DNA from: Ruminococcus sp.
GTDB lineage: Bacteria > Bacillota > Clostridia > Oscillospirales > Ruminococcaceae
Direction: 5' to 3'
DNA length: 64,000 bases
Assembly: GCA_017534835.1 (NCBI GenBank)
Contig: JAFXVT010000011.1
Span: forward strand, 62,001-126,000
Within the stretch, counting starts at the first letter, position 1, and every line of letters starts with the position of its first letter. Below the pieces are notes generated by a model. It had not been told where the DNA came from. It made no database searches and saw only the letters and a list, made by a program, of their open reading frames with translations. This document shows positions 1 to 6,781 of the stretch, one piece after another. Made by a program: the position numbers and the translations under genes.

Positions 1-632
1 TACGGATTGAACAGCTTATCCCAGCCGTGGGAGAAAAAGCTTTGAAGCTGTGCGATATGCACCTGGGCTTCCGACTTTGTCATATCATGGCGAATGACCT
101 CAAAAAAGCCGTACATATATGAACTGCAAAGCTGATGTATCAGCAGCCTTCCCGCACGCCCGGAGGATATGACATCGTTGCCGGTGTCCTCAATATATTT
201 GAGAGTATATCTTTCATCAAGCTCGGCTATATCCTCAATAAATCTGCTGTATTTCGTCCCCTCGGCACAGCAGATCAGCAGCTTGAATGCATCATAATTA
301 TCGTACATCAGATCAATGATACTCTGCATATAGCCCTTGTGTTCGTTTTCAAACTCCTCGTCATGAAACAGCTCGCGCTGCTCCTCAACAGGGCGCTGAC
401 TGTACTGTCGCATATGCAGTTCAAAAAAGTCGGTCAGCCCCTTCGCAGGCTCATCGACCAGCGCACAGAACAGCCCCTCCTTGTCCTCGTACCTGGTGTA
501 GATCGAACGTGGGGTAGTCCCTGCATTTTCGGCTATTGTCCGCATAGATGCACAGTTATAGCCGTTCGCAAGAAACTCCTGCATTGCACATTCAAGAAGT
601 TTTTCGGTAACGCCCTCAACTCTGTTAGCCAT
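1..632 (-). CDS. TetR/AcrR family transcriptional regulator (3' end beyond window)
   Basis: The reverse strand is open from an ATG at 632 to the window edge, giving 210 residues with no stop, close to the usual 190-220 of the family. The protein begins MANRVEGVTEKLLE and has an N-terminal helix-turn-helix of the TetR type (ASMRTIAENAGTTPRSIYTRY, about residues 27-47), followed by an all-helical ligand/dimer region rich in Phe, Leu and Cys. The start is fixed by an AGGAGGT ribosome site just upstream. A sigma-A promoter and nested palindromes lie directly before it, so autorepression is likely. Its target genes are not visible here; no transporter is adjacent on this side. Family assignment is firm, ligand unknown. 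Confidence 0.88.
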   Translation of the reverse strand, partial: MANRVEGVTEKLLECAMQEFLANGYNCASMRTIAENAGTTPRSIYTRYEDKEGLFCALVDEPAKGLTDFFELHMRQYSQRPVEEQRELFHDEEFENEHKGYMQSIIDLMYDNYDAFKLLICCAEGTKYSRFIEDIAELDERYTLKYIEDTGNDVISSGRAGRLLIHQLCSSYMYGFFEVIRHDMTKSEAQVHIAQLQSFFSHGWDKLFNP

Positions 633-652
633 AAAGCACCTCCTATATCCGC

Positions 653-684
653 AACAGTGATGTGAAACACTGTTGTGCAACAAC
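653..684. promoter_or_regulatory. Candidate TetR operator (inverted repeats)
   Basis: AACAGTG (653-659) pairs with CACTGTT (668-674) across an 8-bp centre, and an overlapping near-palindrome GTTGTGCAACAAC sits at 672-684. Both lie between the promoter -10 box and the start codon of the TetR gene, the normal place for an autoregulatory operator of this family. Confidence 0.5.
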
Positions 685-690
685 GTTTCA

Positions 691-719
691 AATATATCAT
701 ATCCTTTCCATTTTGTCAA
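691..719 (-). promoter_or_regulatory. Sigma-A promoter of the TetR gene
   Basis: Reading the reverse strand, TTGACA (719-714) and TATATT (696-691) are separated by 17 bp. The palindromes at 653-684 follow immediately downstream. Confidence 0.65.
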
Positions 720-768
720 TAGGTATTTGAAAAATCCGGCAAGATGTACAATGCCGATTATTCGTTCA

Positions 769-1014
769 TTAATTGTTGTAGACACTTTCCAATATAAGTA
801 ATGGTGATGAACTAACGGAACTGCTTTGGACGGTAACAGGCTGCAATTCAAGCTTATTAAGCATTCGCCATATGCTGTATCTCGCTGCTCTTCCTACGTT
901 ATATCGCCTTGCTGCGGCGGTGACACCTTTTTTCTGTGCATATTTGATTACGGCTTGACGGCGAGTGGTAAATTGTGATCCTACAACCGGAGCGTAAGTT
1001 TTTCGCCGCGGCAC
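769..1014 (-). pseudogene. Transposase-like helix-turn-helix remnant
   Basis: An 81-residue frame from a GTG at 1014 contains a segment (QAVIKYAQKKGVTAAARRY, about residues 20-38) that looks like the N-terminal helix-turn-helix of IS transposases or integrases, which normally continues into an RNase H-like DDE domain. Nothing of a DDE domain is present: after about residue 55 the sequence becomes Ser/Val-rich and stops. I read it as a decayed insertion-sequence end. Its first codons overlap the promoter element that drives the glutamine synthetase on the other strand. It could instead be a small DNA-binding protein, but no ribosome site supports translation. Confidence 0.45.
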
Positions 1015-1043
1015 TTGCTATTTTAAGCAGAGTATGGTATAAT
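994..1043 (+). promoter_or_regulatory. Promoter of the glutamine synthetase with upstream repeated element
   Basis: TTGCTA (1015-1020) and TATAAT (1038-1043) are spaced by 17 bp. The 29 bp from 994 to 1022, covering the -35 box, match an element found before four other promoters in the window (AAGT, a T/A-rich run, CGCCGCG, CTTGCTATT). Confidence 0.7.
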
Positions 1044-1098
1044 TTTATAGTTGAATTTTCGGGAAAAGTCAGAGCTTTTCCTTATCAGGAGGATAATT

Positions 1099-3204
1099 AT
1101 GTCTGATGAGATGAATTTAAGAGACCCGGCTGCATATTTCGGCTGCAATGTTTTCAGTGATTCGGTAATGAGGGAGCGTCTCCCCAAGAATGTTTATAAG
1201 TCAGTTCAGCGCACCCAGCAGCTCGGTATAGCCCTTGACAAGGACATCGCAGATGTAGTAGCGAATGCGATGAAGGACTGGGCTATCGAAAAGGGAGCCA
1301 CTCACTACACACACTGGTTCCAGCCAATGACAGGCGTTACGGCTGAAAAGCACGACGCTTTTCTGAATCCGGCAGGAAAAGGCGCTGTTATACCCGAATT
1401 TTCCGGCAAAGAGCTCGTCAAGGGCGAATCTGACGCATCTTCGTTCCCGTCCGGCGGACTGCGCTCTACATTCGAGGCACGAGGCTACACAGCGTGGGAC
1501 CCGACCTCCTGTGCTTTCATCAAGGACAATTCCCTTTATATCCCCACAGCTTTCTGCTCATACACCGGTGAAATTCTTGATAAAAAGACTCCCCTGCTCC
1601 GCTCTATGGACGTTCTCAGCGAGCAGGCTCTGCGTATCCTCCGACTTTTCGGCAACACGAAAGCTACACGTGTCACAACGACAGTCGGTCCCGAACAGGA
1701 ATACTTCCTCATCGACAAGAAATACTATGACGCTCGCGAGGACCTCGTCATTACAGGACGAACTCTTTTCGGCGCTAAACCGCCGAAGGGTCAGGAGCTC
1801 GAGGACCACTACTACGGCAATATCAAGCAGCGTGTATCTGACTATATGAAGGAGCTCGACGAGGAGCTCTGGAAGCTCGGTATATACGCAAAAACAAAAC
1901 ACAACGAGGTTGCTCCGTCCCAGCACGAGCTCGCTCCCGTTTTCACGACCTCCAACATCGCTGCCGACCACAACCAGCTGACGATGGAGATAATGAAAAA
2001 GACCGCGGTAAAGCACGGTCTGTACTGCCTTCTGCACGAGAAGCCGTTCGAGGGCGTGAACGGCTCCGGCAAGCACAATAACTGGTCGATGTCCTCGAAT
2101 GACGGTCAGAATCTGCTCGACCCCGGCGACACTCCTATCGACAATCTTCAATTCCTGACCTTTCTCTGCGCTATCATCAAGGGCGTACATGAATATGCTC
2201 CCCTGCTCAGGCTTTCGGCAGCTTCCGCAGGAAATGACCACCGTCTCGGTGCCAACGAAGCTCCGCCGGCGATAGTTTCCGTCTTTGTCGGCACCGACCT
2301 TCAGGAGGTGCTCGATGCTCTTGAAAACGGGACAGAGGTAAAGTCCGCCGACAACAAGACCTTCCGTGTAGGCGTCGATGCACTGCCGGATTTCCCCAAG
2401 GACGCCACTGACCGCAACCGTACATCTCCCTTTGCTTTCACCGGAAACAAGTTTGAATTCCGTATGCTCGGCTCGTCGGATTCTATCTCCTGCACGAACA
2501 CTATCCTCAATACTATCGTCGCTGAGGAGCTCTCACTCATCGCAGACAAGCTCGAAGGCTCTGCAAATTTCAGGGAAGACCTGATGTCCGTACTCGTCGA
2601 CATCATAAAGGAGCACAAACAGATAATCTACAACGGCAACGGATACTCCGAGGAATGGCTGAATGAAGCTGTCAATGTGCGCGGTCTGCCGAATCTTGTC
2701 TCGACCGTCGATGCACTTCCCGAGTACGTCAGCCCGAAAAGCATCGCACTTTTCGAGAAATTCCACATCTATACCGCCGCTGAGCTCCGCTCACGCACAG
2801 ACATACTTCTCGACAACTACAGCAAGGTAATAAACATCGAAGCCCTGACGATGATAGATATTGTCAGAAAGAAGATACTTCCGGCTGTTCTTCGCTACAG
2901 CCGCGAGATATGTGAGACAGGCATCGCCAAACAGAGCCTCGGTATCCCGGCTGACGTCGAAAAGGACATAGCCTCGGAGCTTTCCGGACTTACCGAGGGC
3001 ATCTACAAAGAGACCAATGACCTCGAAGAAAAGGTCGCAGAGGCTCAGAAGCTGCCGTCCGGACTCGATTCCGCGCGCTTCTACAGGGACGAGGTATTTC
3101 CTCAGATGCAGTCGCTCCGTGCGACCGTCGACGAGGCTGAGGTAAACGTCAGCGATGACGTATGGCCGCTTGTCCCATACACGACTCTTCTCTTTTCCGT
3201 TTAA
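1099..3204 (+). CDS. glnN: Glutamine synthetase type III
   Basis: Makes glutamine from glutamate, ammonia and ATP in the cytoplasm, the main ammonia-assimilation step. The 701-residue length is that of GSIII, far longer than GSI (about 450). Visible family features are the N-terminal [11 protein letters not shown] region, the acidic VGPEQEYFL metal-binding strand, the [13 protein letters not shown] segment and the [10 protein letters not shown] loop. I chose the ATG at 1099 over an in-frame start at 1051 because AGGAGG sits at 1088-1093 and the protein then begins [10 protein letters not shown] as in relatives. It is transcribed from the promoter at 1015-1043; the Gfo/Idh/MocA gene follows 13 bp later and may be co-transcribed. 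GSIII is common in Bacteroidetes and ruminococci. Confidence 0.96.
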   Translation: MSDEMNLRDPAAYFGCNVFSDSVMRERLPKNVYKSVQRTQQLGIALDKDIADVVANAMKDWAIEKGATHYTHWFQPMTGVTAEKHDAFLNPAGKGAVIPEFSGKELVKGESDASSFPSGGLRSTFEARGYTAWDPTSCAFIKDNSLYIPTAFCSYTGEILDKKTPLLRSMDVLSEQALRILRLFGNTKATRVTTTVGPEQEYFLIDKKYYDAREDLVITGRTLFGAKPPKGQELEDHYYGNIKQRVSDYMKELDEELWKLGIYAKTKHNEVAPSQHELAPVFTTSNIAADHNQLTMEIMKKTAVKHGLYCLLHEKPFEGVNGSGKHNNWSMSSNDGQNLLDPGDTPIDNLQFLTFLCAIIKGVHEYAPLLRLSAASAGNDHRLGANEAPPAIVSVFVGTDLQEVLDALENGTEVKSADNKTFRVGVDALPDFPKDATDRNRTSPFAFTGNKFEFRMLGSSDSISCTNTILNTIVAEELSLIADKLEGSANFREDLMSVLVDIIKEHKQIIYNGNGYSEEWLNEAVNVRGLPNLVSTVDALPEYVSPKSIALFEKFHIYTAAELRSRTDILLDNYSKVINIEALTMIDIVRKKILPAVLRYSREICETGIAKQSLGIPADVEKDIASELSGLTEGIYKETNDLEEKVAEAQKLPSGLDSARFYRDEVFPQMQSLRATVDEAEVNVSDDVWPLVPYTTLLFSV

Positions 3205-3217
3205 TGGAGGCTGAACT

Positions 3218-4210
3218 ATGAGAAGGATAAAATGGGGCATCATCGGCACAGGCAACATTGCCCGTGCATTCGCAGAGGGGCTCGCAGGAGTCCCCGAGGC
3301 TGAGCTTTATGCAGTCGCTTCACGCACGCCTGATAAGGCAGAAGACTTTGCAAAGCGTTTCGGATTCGGCAGAGCTTACGGCTCATATGACGAGCTTTTC
3401 TCCGACAGCAGCGTGGACGTTCTCTACATCGCGACCCCTATGGCATCACACTACGACATCTGCATATCCGCCCTTGAAAATGGCAGGAATGTGTTCTGTG
3501 AAAAATCAGTAACTCTCAACGCAGCACAGCTCCGGGACATACTTGCTCTTGCGGCAGAAAAGAAGCTTTTCTTCTGCGAGGCGATGTGGATGAAATGCCG
3601 CCCGGCTTATCTGAAAATGAAGGATTGGATAAGCTCCGGACGGATAGGTGATATTCGCTGTATCAAAGCGGATTTCAGCAATTTCGTCCCATACGATGAA
3701 AACAGCAGGCTCTTCCGTGCCGACTGCGGCGGAGGCGCACTTCTCGATGTGACTGTCTATCCCTTGACGCTCATTCACGACCTTCTTGGCGATCCCGATG
3801 AGATACAAAGCGCCGCTCATATCGGACACGACGGAGTCGACCTCAGTAATTCGCTCATTCTCCGCTATAAAAACGGCACCTTCGCTTCTGTTGATTCGGG
3901 AATGGAAATGCCGCTCAGGAACAATGCCGTTATATCCGGAACAGACGGTGTCATCGTCTTCGGCGACTGCTTTTTCTGCTCCGACAATGTCTCACTCTAT
4001 GACAGGGAGCTACGGCTTATCGAGAGATACGATCATCCGGCGCGCGTGAACGGCTATGAATATGAGATAGAAGAGGTCCACCGCTGTCTCAGCTCCGGAA
4101 TGACCGAAAGTCCGCTCATTCCGCACAGTGCTACTCTCAGGGTAATGGAGATGATGGACGGACTTCGCCGCGAATGGGGAATGAGATTCCCACAGGAGAT
4201 GACAGACTGA
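3218..4210 (+). CDS. Gfo/Idh/MocA family NAD(P)-dependent oxidoreductase
   Basis: 330 residues with an N-terminal Rossmann dinucleotide fold (WGIIGTGNIARAF, residues 6-18) and the family's CEKSVTLN segment at about 95, where the conserved EKP is changed to EKS. The C-terminal half (from about 125) is the alpha/beta substrate domain. Such enzymes oxidise or epimerise sugars, inositols and dihydrodiols; the substrate cannot be told from the sequence. It follows glnN by 13 bp and precedes the response-regulator gene by 26 bp. The family call is strong, the substrate open. Confidence 0.9.
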   Translation: MRRIKWGIIGTGNIARAFAEGLAGVPEAELYAVASRTPDKAEDFAKRFGFGRAYGSYDELFSDSSVDVLYIATPMASHYDICISALENGRNVFCEKSVTLNAAQLRDILALAAEKKLFFCEAMWMKCRPAYLKMKDWISSGRIGDIRCIKADFSNFVPYDENSRLFRADCGGGALLDVTVYPLTLIHDLLGDPDEIQSAAHIGHDGVDLSNSLILRYKNGTFASVDSGMEMPLRNNAVISGTDGVIVFGDCFFCSDNVSLYDRELRLIERYDHPARVNGYEYEIEEVHRCLSSGMTESPLIPHSATLRVMEMMDGLRREWGMRFPQEMTD

Positions 4211-4236
4211 GATACTACCCGTTAAGGAGGTGCAGT

Positions 4237-4842
4237 ATGGCAAGGATACTTCTTACAGAAGACGACAAAACGCTCAGCGGAAGCATTGCACTCGCTCTGA
4301 GCTCGGACGGACACAGCGTAATACAGGCATATTCTGCTGAGGAAGCAGTATCCCGTCTCGCAGATGCCGACATCATACTGCTCGACGTATCCCTCCCCGA
4401 CAGAAGCGGATTCGAGCTGTGCAGGTCTATACGCAGCAGCTCGGAGATACCGATAATATTCATCACCTCCTACGATGAGGAAGCCGACATCCTGCGCGGT
4501 CTCGACCTCGGCGGTGATGACTACATAACCAAGCCTTTCCGGCTGAAGGTGCTGCTCTCGAGAGTGAGAGCAGTTCTGCGAAGGTGTGCGGTGGAGACTC
4601 CTGATATTGAGCTCACCGCAGTCGAGCAGAAGCTTCTCGAATACCTTATGATGAACCGCGGCAGATTCCTGACACGCGAGCAGATACTTGCCTATCTCTG
4701 GGACTCGAAGGGCTGCTTCGTGAACGATAACACTCTTTCTGTAAATATAAGCCGGCTGCGTGACAAGCTCAGAAACAGCGGCAAGGGACAGATAATCACG
4801 AAGAGAGGTGTTGGCTACAAATGGACAGAACAGACAAGCTGA
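4237..4842 (+). CDS. OmpR-family response regulator
   Basis: 201 residues: a receiver domain (residues 1-115) with acidic pocket E8/D9/D10, phospho-acceptor D50 and K99, then a winged-helix DNA-binding domain (about 125-198) ending in the usual KRGVGYKW. The start at 4237 follows AAGGAGG at 4224-4230; an in-frame upstream ATG at 4174 would lie inside the previous gene. The stop overlaps the kinase gene by 22 bp. Together with the kinase and the ABC pair downstream this is the gene order of peptide-antibiotic or cell-envelope stress modules (BceRS-AB type), which I infer as its role. Confidence 0.93.
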   Translation: MARILLTEDDKTLSGSIALALSSDGHSVIQAYSAEEAVSRLADADIILLDVSLPDRSGFELCRSIRSSSEIPIIFITSYDEEADILRGLDLGGDDYITKPFRLKVLLSRVRAVLRRCAVETPDIELTAVEQKLLEYLMMNRGRFLTREQILAYLWDSKGCFVNDNTLSVNISRLRDKLRNSGKGQIITKRGVGYKWTEQTS

Positions 4843-6032
4843 TAAACAACCGCGAGCCGAAGCGAATGCTGCTGATGTTCGCGGTCGTGCTTTTGTTGGC
4901 GGCAGGAGCGTGGTATCTCATTTCCGGAGCTGTCGCAGATGCCGCTATGAGCGAACGTATCCGCGGAGCTCTGGCATTCTCCGGCGGACAGCGATTCACC
5001 GATGTCCCCGATGACGAATACGTACAGAAGGGCGCTGAGCTCGCCGCAAACTACGGCATATCAGCCGATATGAGCCCACGGCTCCTCGGCGGCTACTCAG
5101 AGCTGAGAACGAGGATATTCCTCTACGGCTTCGGAGCTCTTGCGGCGGCAGACCTTATATGGCTCATCTTCGGTCTGAGCCAGCTTTTCCGTGTATACAG
5201 CGGAATGGAGAAGGTACGTTTGCAGTGCCTTGAGCTTTCGGAGAAGCTCGGAGAGGCTCCCGGTGTTATCGGCGATGATATGAGCTGTATCCGCAGACTT
5301 TCCGACAGCGTCGCCCTGACCTCGCGTCGGCTCGGGTATATCAATTCCGAGCTGGCAGATGCAAGAAATGATATTGCTGATTTCCTCGCCGACCTCTCAC
5401 ATCAGCTCAAGACCTCGCTTGCCGTTATACGTCTTAACAGCGACATTCTCGCGGAGGTAGACGATATACCGCCCGAGCGCAGGACTCAGCTCACCGACGA
5501 GATGACAGGCAACATCGACGGTATGGAGGAGCTCGTGCTCGCAGCTCTGAAGCTCGCAAAGCTCAATGCAGGCGCGGTCGAATATGAGCTGGAGATGCAG
5601 CCGCTTGCTGAAACGTGCAGGGAGTCGGTAAAGCGTATCTCACCGCTGCTTCGCAAAAACGGTATCAAGACAGAGCTCTTCTGTCCGGAGGAAATATCAT
5701 TCCCTCACGACAGAGCGTGGCTTTGTGAGGCGATAGAGAACTTGATCAAAAATGCCGCAGACCACGCTGAATGCAGCATTATCCGCGTGGAAGCAGAATC
5801 CCTTCCGTCTGCCGTGAAGCTGAGTATCACCGACAACGGCAGAGGTATTCCGCAGGAGGATATACCCCGTCTTTTCGAGCGCTTCGGAAAGGCAACAAAG
5901 GGCAGGAATATGACGAGTGTAGGTATCGGACTCTCTATCGCACGCAAAATAGCCGCGGCACACGGCGGAGACATCACCGTCTACTCCGATGAGGGGATCG
6001 GAACAAAATTTGTTTTAACCTTTCTTTTGTAA
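4821..6032 (+). CDS. Sensor histidine kinase
   Basis: 403 residues with two membrane spans (about 16-36 and 98-122) flanking a short outer loop of about 60 residues. The dimerisation/phosphoacceptor motif is DLSHQLKTSL with His194, the N box is ENLIKNAADH (306-315), and the ATP lid glycines are DNGRGI (338-343) and GIGLSI (368-373). It is the partner of the overlapping OmpR-type regulator. The outer loop is longer than in intramembrane-sensing BceS kinases, so it may detect a ligand directly rather than through the transporter. Confidence 0.93.
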   Translation: MDRTDKLINNREPKRMLLMFAVVLLLAAGAWYLISGAVADAAMSERIRGALAFSGGQRFTDVPDDEYVQKGAELAANYGISADMSPRLLGGYSELRTRIFLYGFGALAAADLIWLIFGLSQLFRVYSGMEKVRLQCLELSEKLGEAPGVIGDDMSCIRRLSDSVALTSRRLGYINSELADARNDIADFLADLSHQLKTSLAVIRLNSDILAEVDDIPPERRTQLTDEMTGNIDGMEELVLAALKLAKLNAGAVEYELEMQPLAETCRESVKRISPLLRKNGIKTELFCPEEISFPHDRAWLCEAIENLIKNAADHAECSIIRVEAESLPSAVKLSITDNGRGIPQEDIPRLFERFGKATKGRNMTSVGIGLSIARKIAAAHGGDITVYSDEGIGTKFVLTFLL

Positions 6033-6058
6033 CTTTACTGTAAGATTAGCGTGCTAAA
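6028..6058 (+). promoter_or_regulatory. Candidate response-regulator-controlled promoter of the ABC operon
   Basis: Between the kinase stop and the ABC gene lie TGTAAC (6028-6033) and TGTAAG (6039-6044), a direct repeat with an 11-bp period typical of OmpR-family sites, followed by a -10-like TAAAAT (6053-6058). There is no good -35 box, as expected for an activated promoter. Confidence 0.5.
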
Positions 6059-6088
6059 ATGACCTCATAAAAGAAAGGAGGTCTGTTT

Positions 6089-6781
6089 ATGGACAACAAT
6101 ATCATTCTCAGAACAGAATCACTATTTAAACAGTACGGCGAGGGCGAGACAAAGGTAATGGCGCTCGACAACGTTTCAATGGCGGTAAAGCGCGGCGAAT
6201 TCGTCGCTGTTACCGGCGAGAGCGGAAGCGGCAAGACAACTCTGCTGAACGTTATCGGCTCGCTCGATAAGCCTACATCGGGAAAGGTCTACTTCAACGA
6301 CAAGGAGATGACCGGAAAGTCCGACAACGAGCTTTCGGCGTACAGGCGGCGCTCTATCGGCTTTATTTTCCAGAATTACAATCTCATTCCGGTGCTGAAT
6401 GTCGAGGAGAACATCGTTCTTCCGCTCAATCTTGACAGCACTGAGCCGGATATGGCTTATCTTGAGGAGCTGCTCGAGCTCACGGGTCTGAAGTCGAAAC
6501 GCAGGAGCTATCCGAGCGAGCTCTCGGGCGGTCAGCAGCAGAGAGTCGCATTCGCACGCGCTCTCATACATAAGCCCGAGCTCATTCTCGCGGACGAGCC
6601 GACCGGCAACCTCGACAGCAAAAACAGCCGTGAGATGATAGAGATACTCAAAAGCTCGATAAAAAAGTACGCACAGAGCCTTATCCTCATCACACACGAC
6701 CTTTCCATCGCGGCGCAGGCTGACCGCATTTTCCGTATGCAGGACGGTATCCTCTCCGAAAGCGAGGGGACGCTGAAATGA
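6089..6781 (+). CDS. ABC transporter ATP-binding protein
   Basis: 230 residues, a complete nucleotide-binding domain of the LolD/MacB/BceA group: Walker A GESGSGKT (43-50), Q loop near 95, signature LSGGQ (145-149), Walker B LILADE (165-170) and the H-loop histidine in ITHDLS near 207. It overlaps the permease start by 4 bp, so the two are translationally coupled. Strong AAAGGAGG ribosome site precedes the ATG. It most likely powers the FtsX-type permease encoded next. Confidence 0.95.
   Translation: MDNNIILRTESLFKQYGEGETKVMALDNVSMAVKRGEFVAVTGESGSGKTTLLNVIGSLDKPTSGKVYFNDKEMTGKSDNELSAYRRRSIGFIFQNYNLIPVLNVEENIVLPLNLDSTEPDMAYLEELLELTGLKSKRRSYPSELSGGQQQRVAFARALIHKPELILADEPTGNLDSKNSREMIEILKSSIKKYAQSLILITHDLSIAAQADRIFRMQDGILSESEGTLK

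Noticed and set aside
135..665. 176-residue forward frame overlapping the TetR gene
   Set aside because: It is the shadow of the reverse-strand TetR gene, which has a ribosome site, a promoter and clear family residues.
1558..2241. Long reverse frames inside glnN
   Set aside because: Codon shadow of a strongly conserved gene; no ribosome site or recognisable protein.
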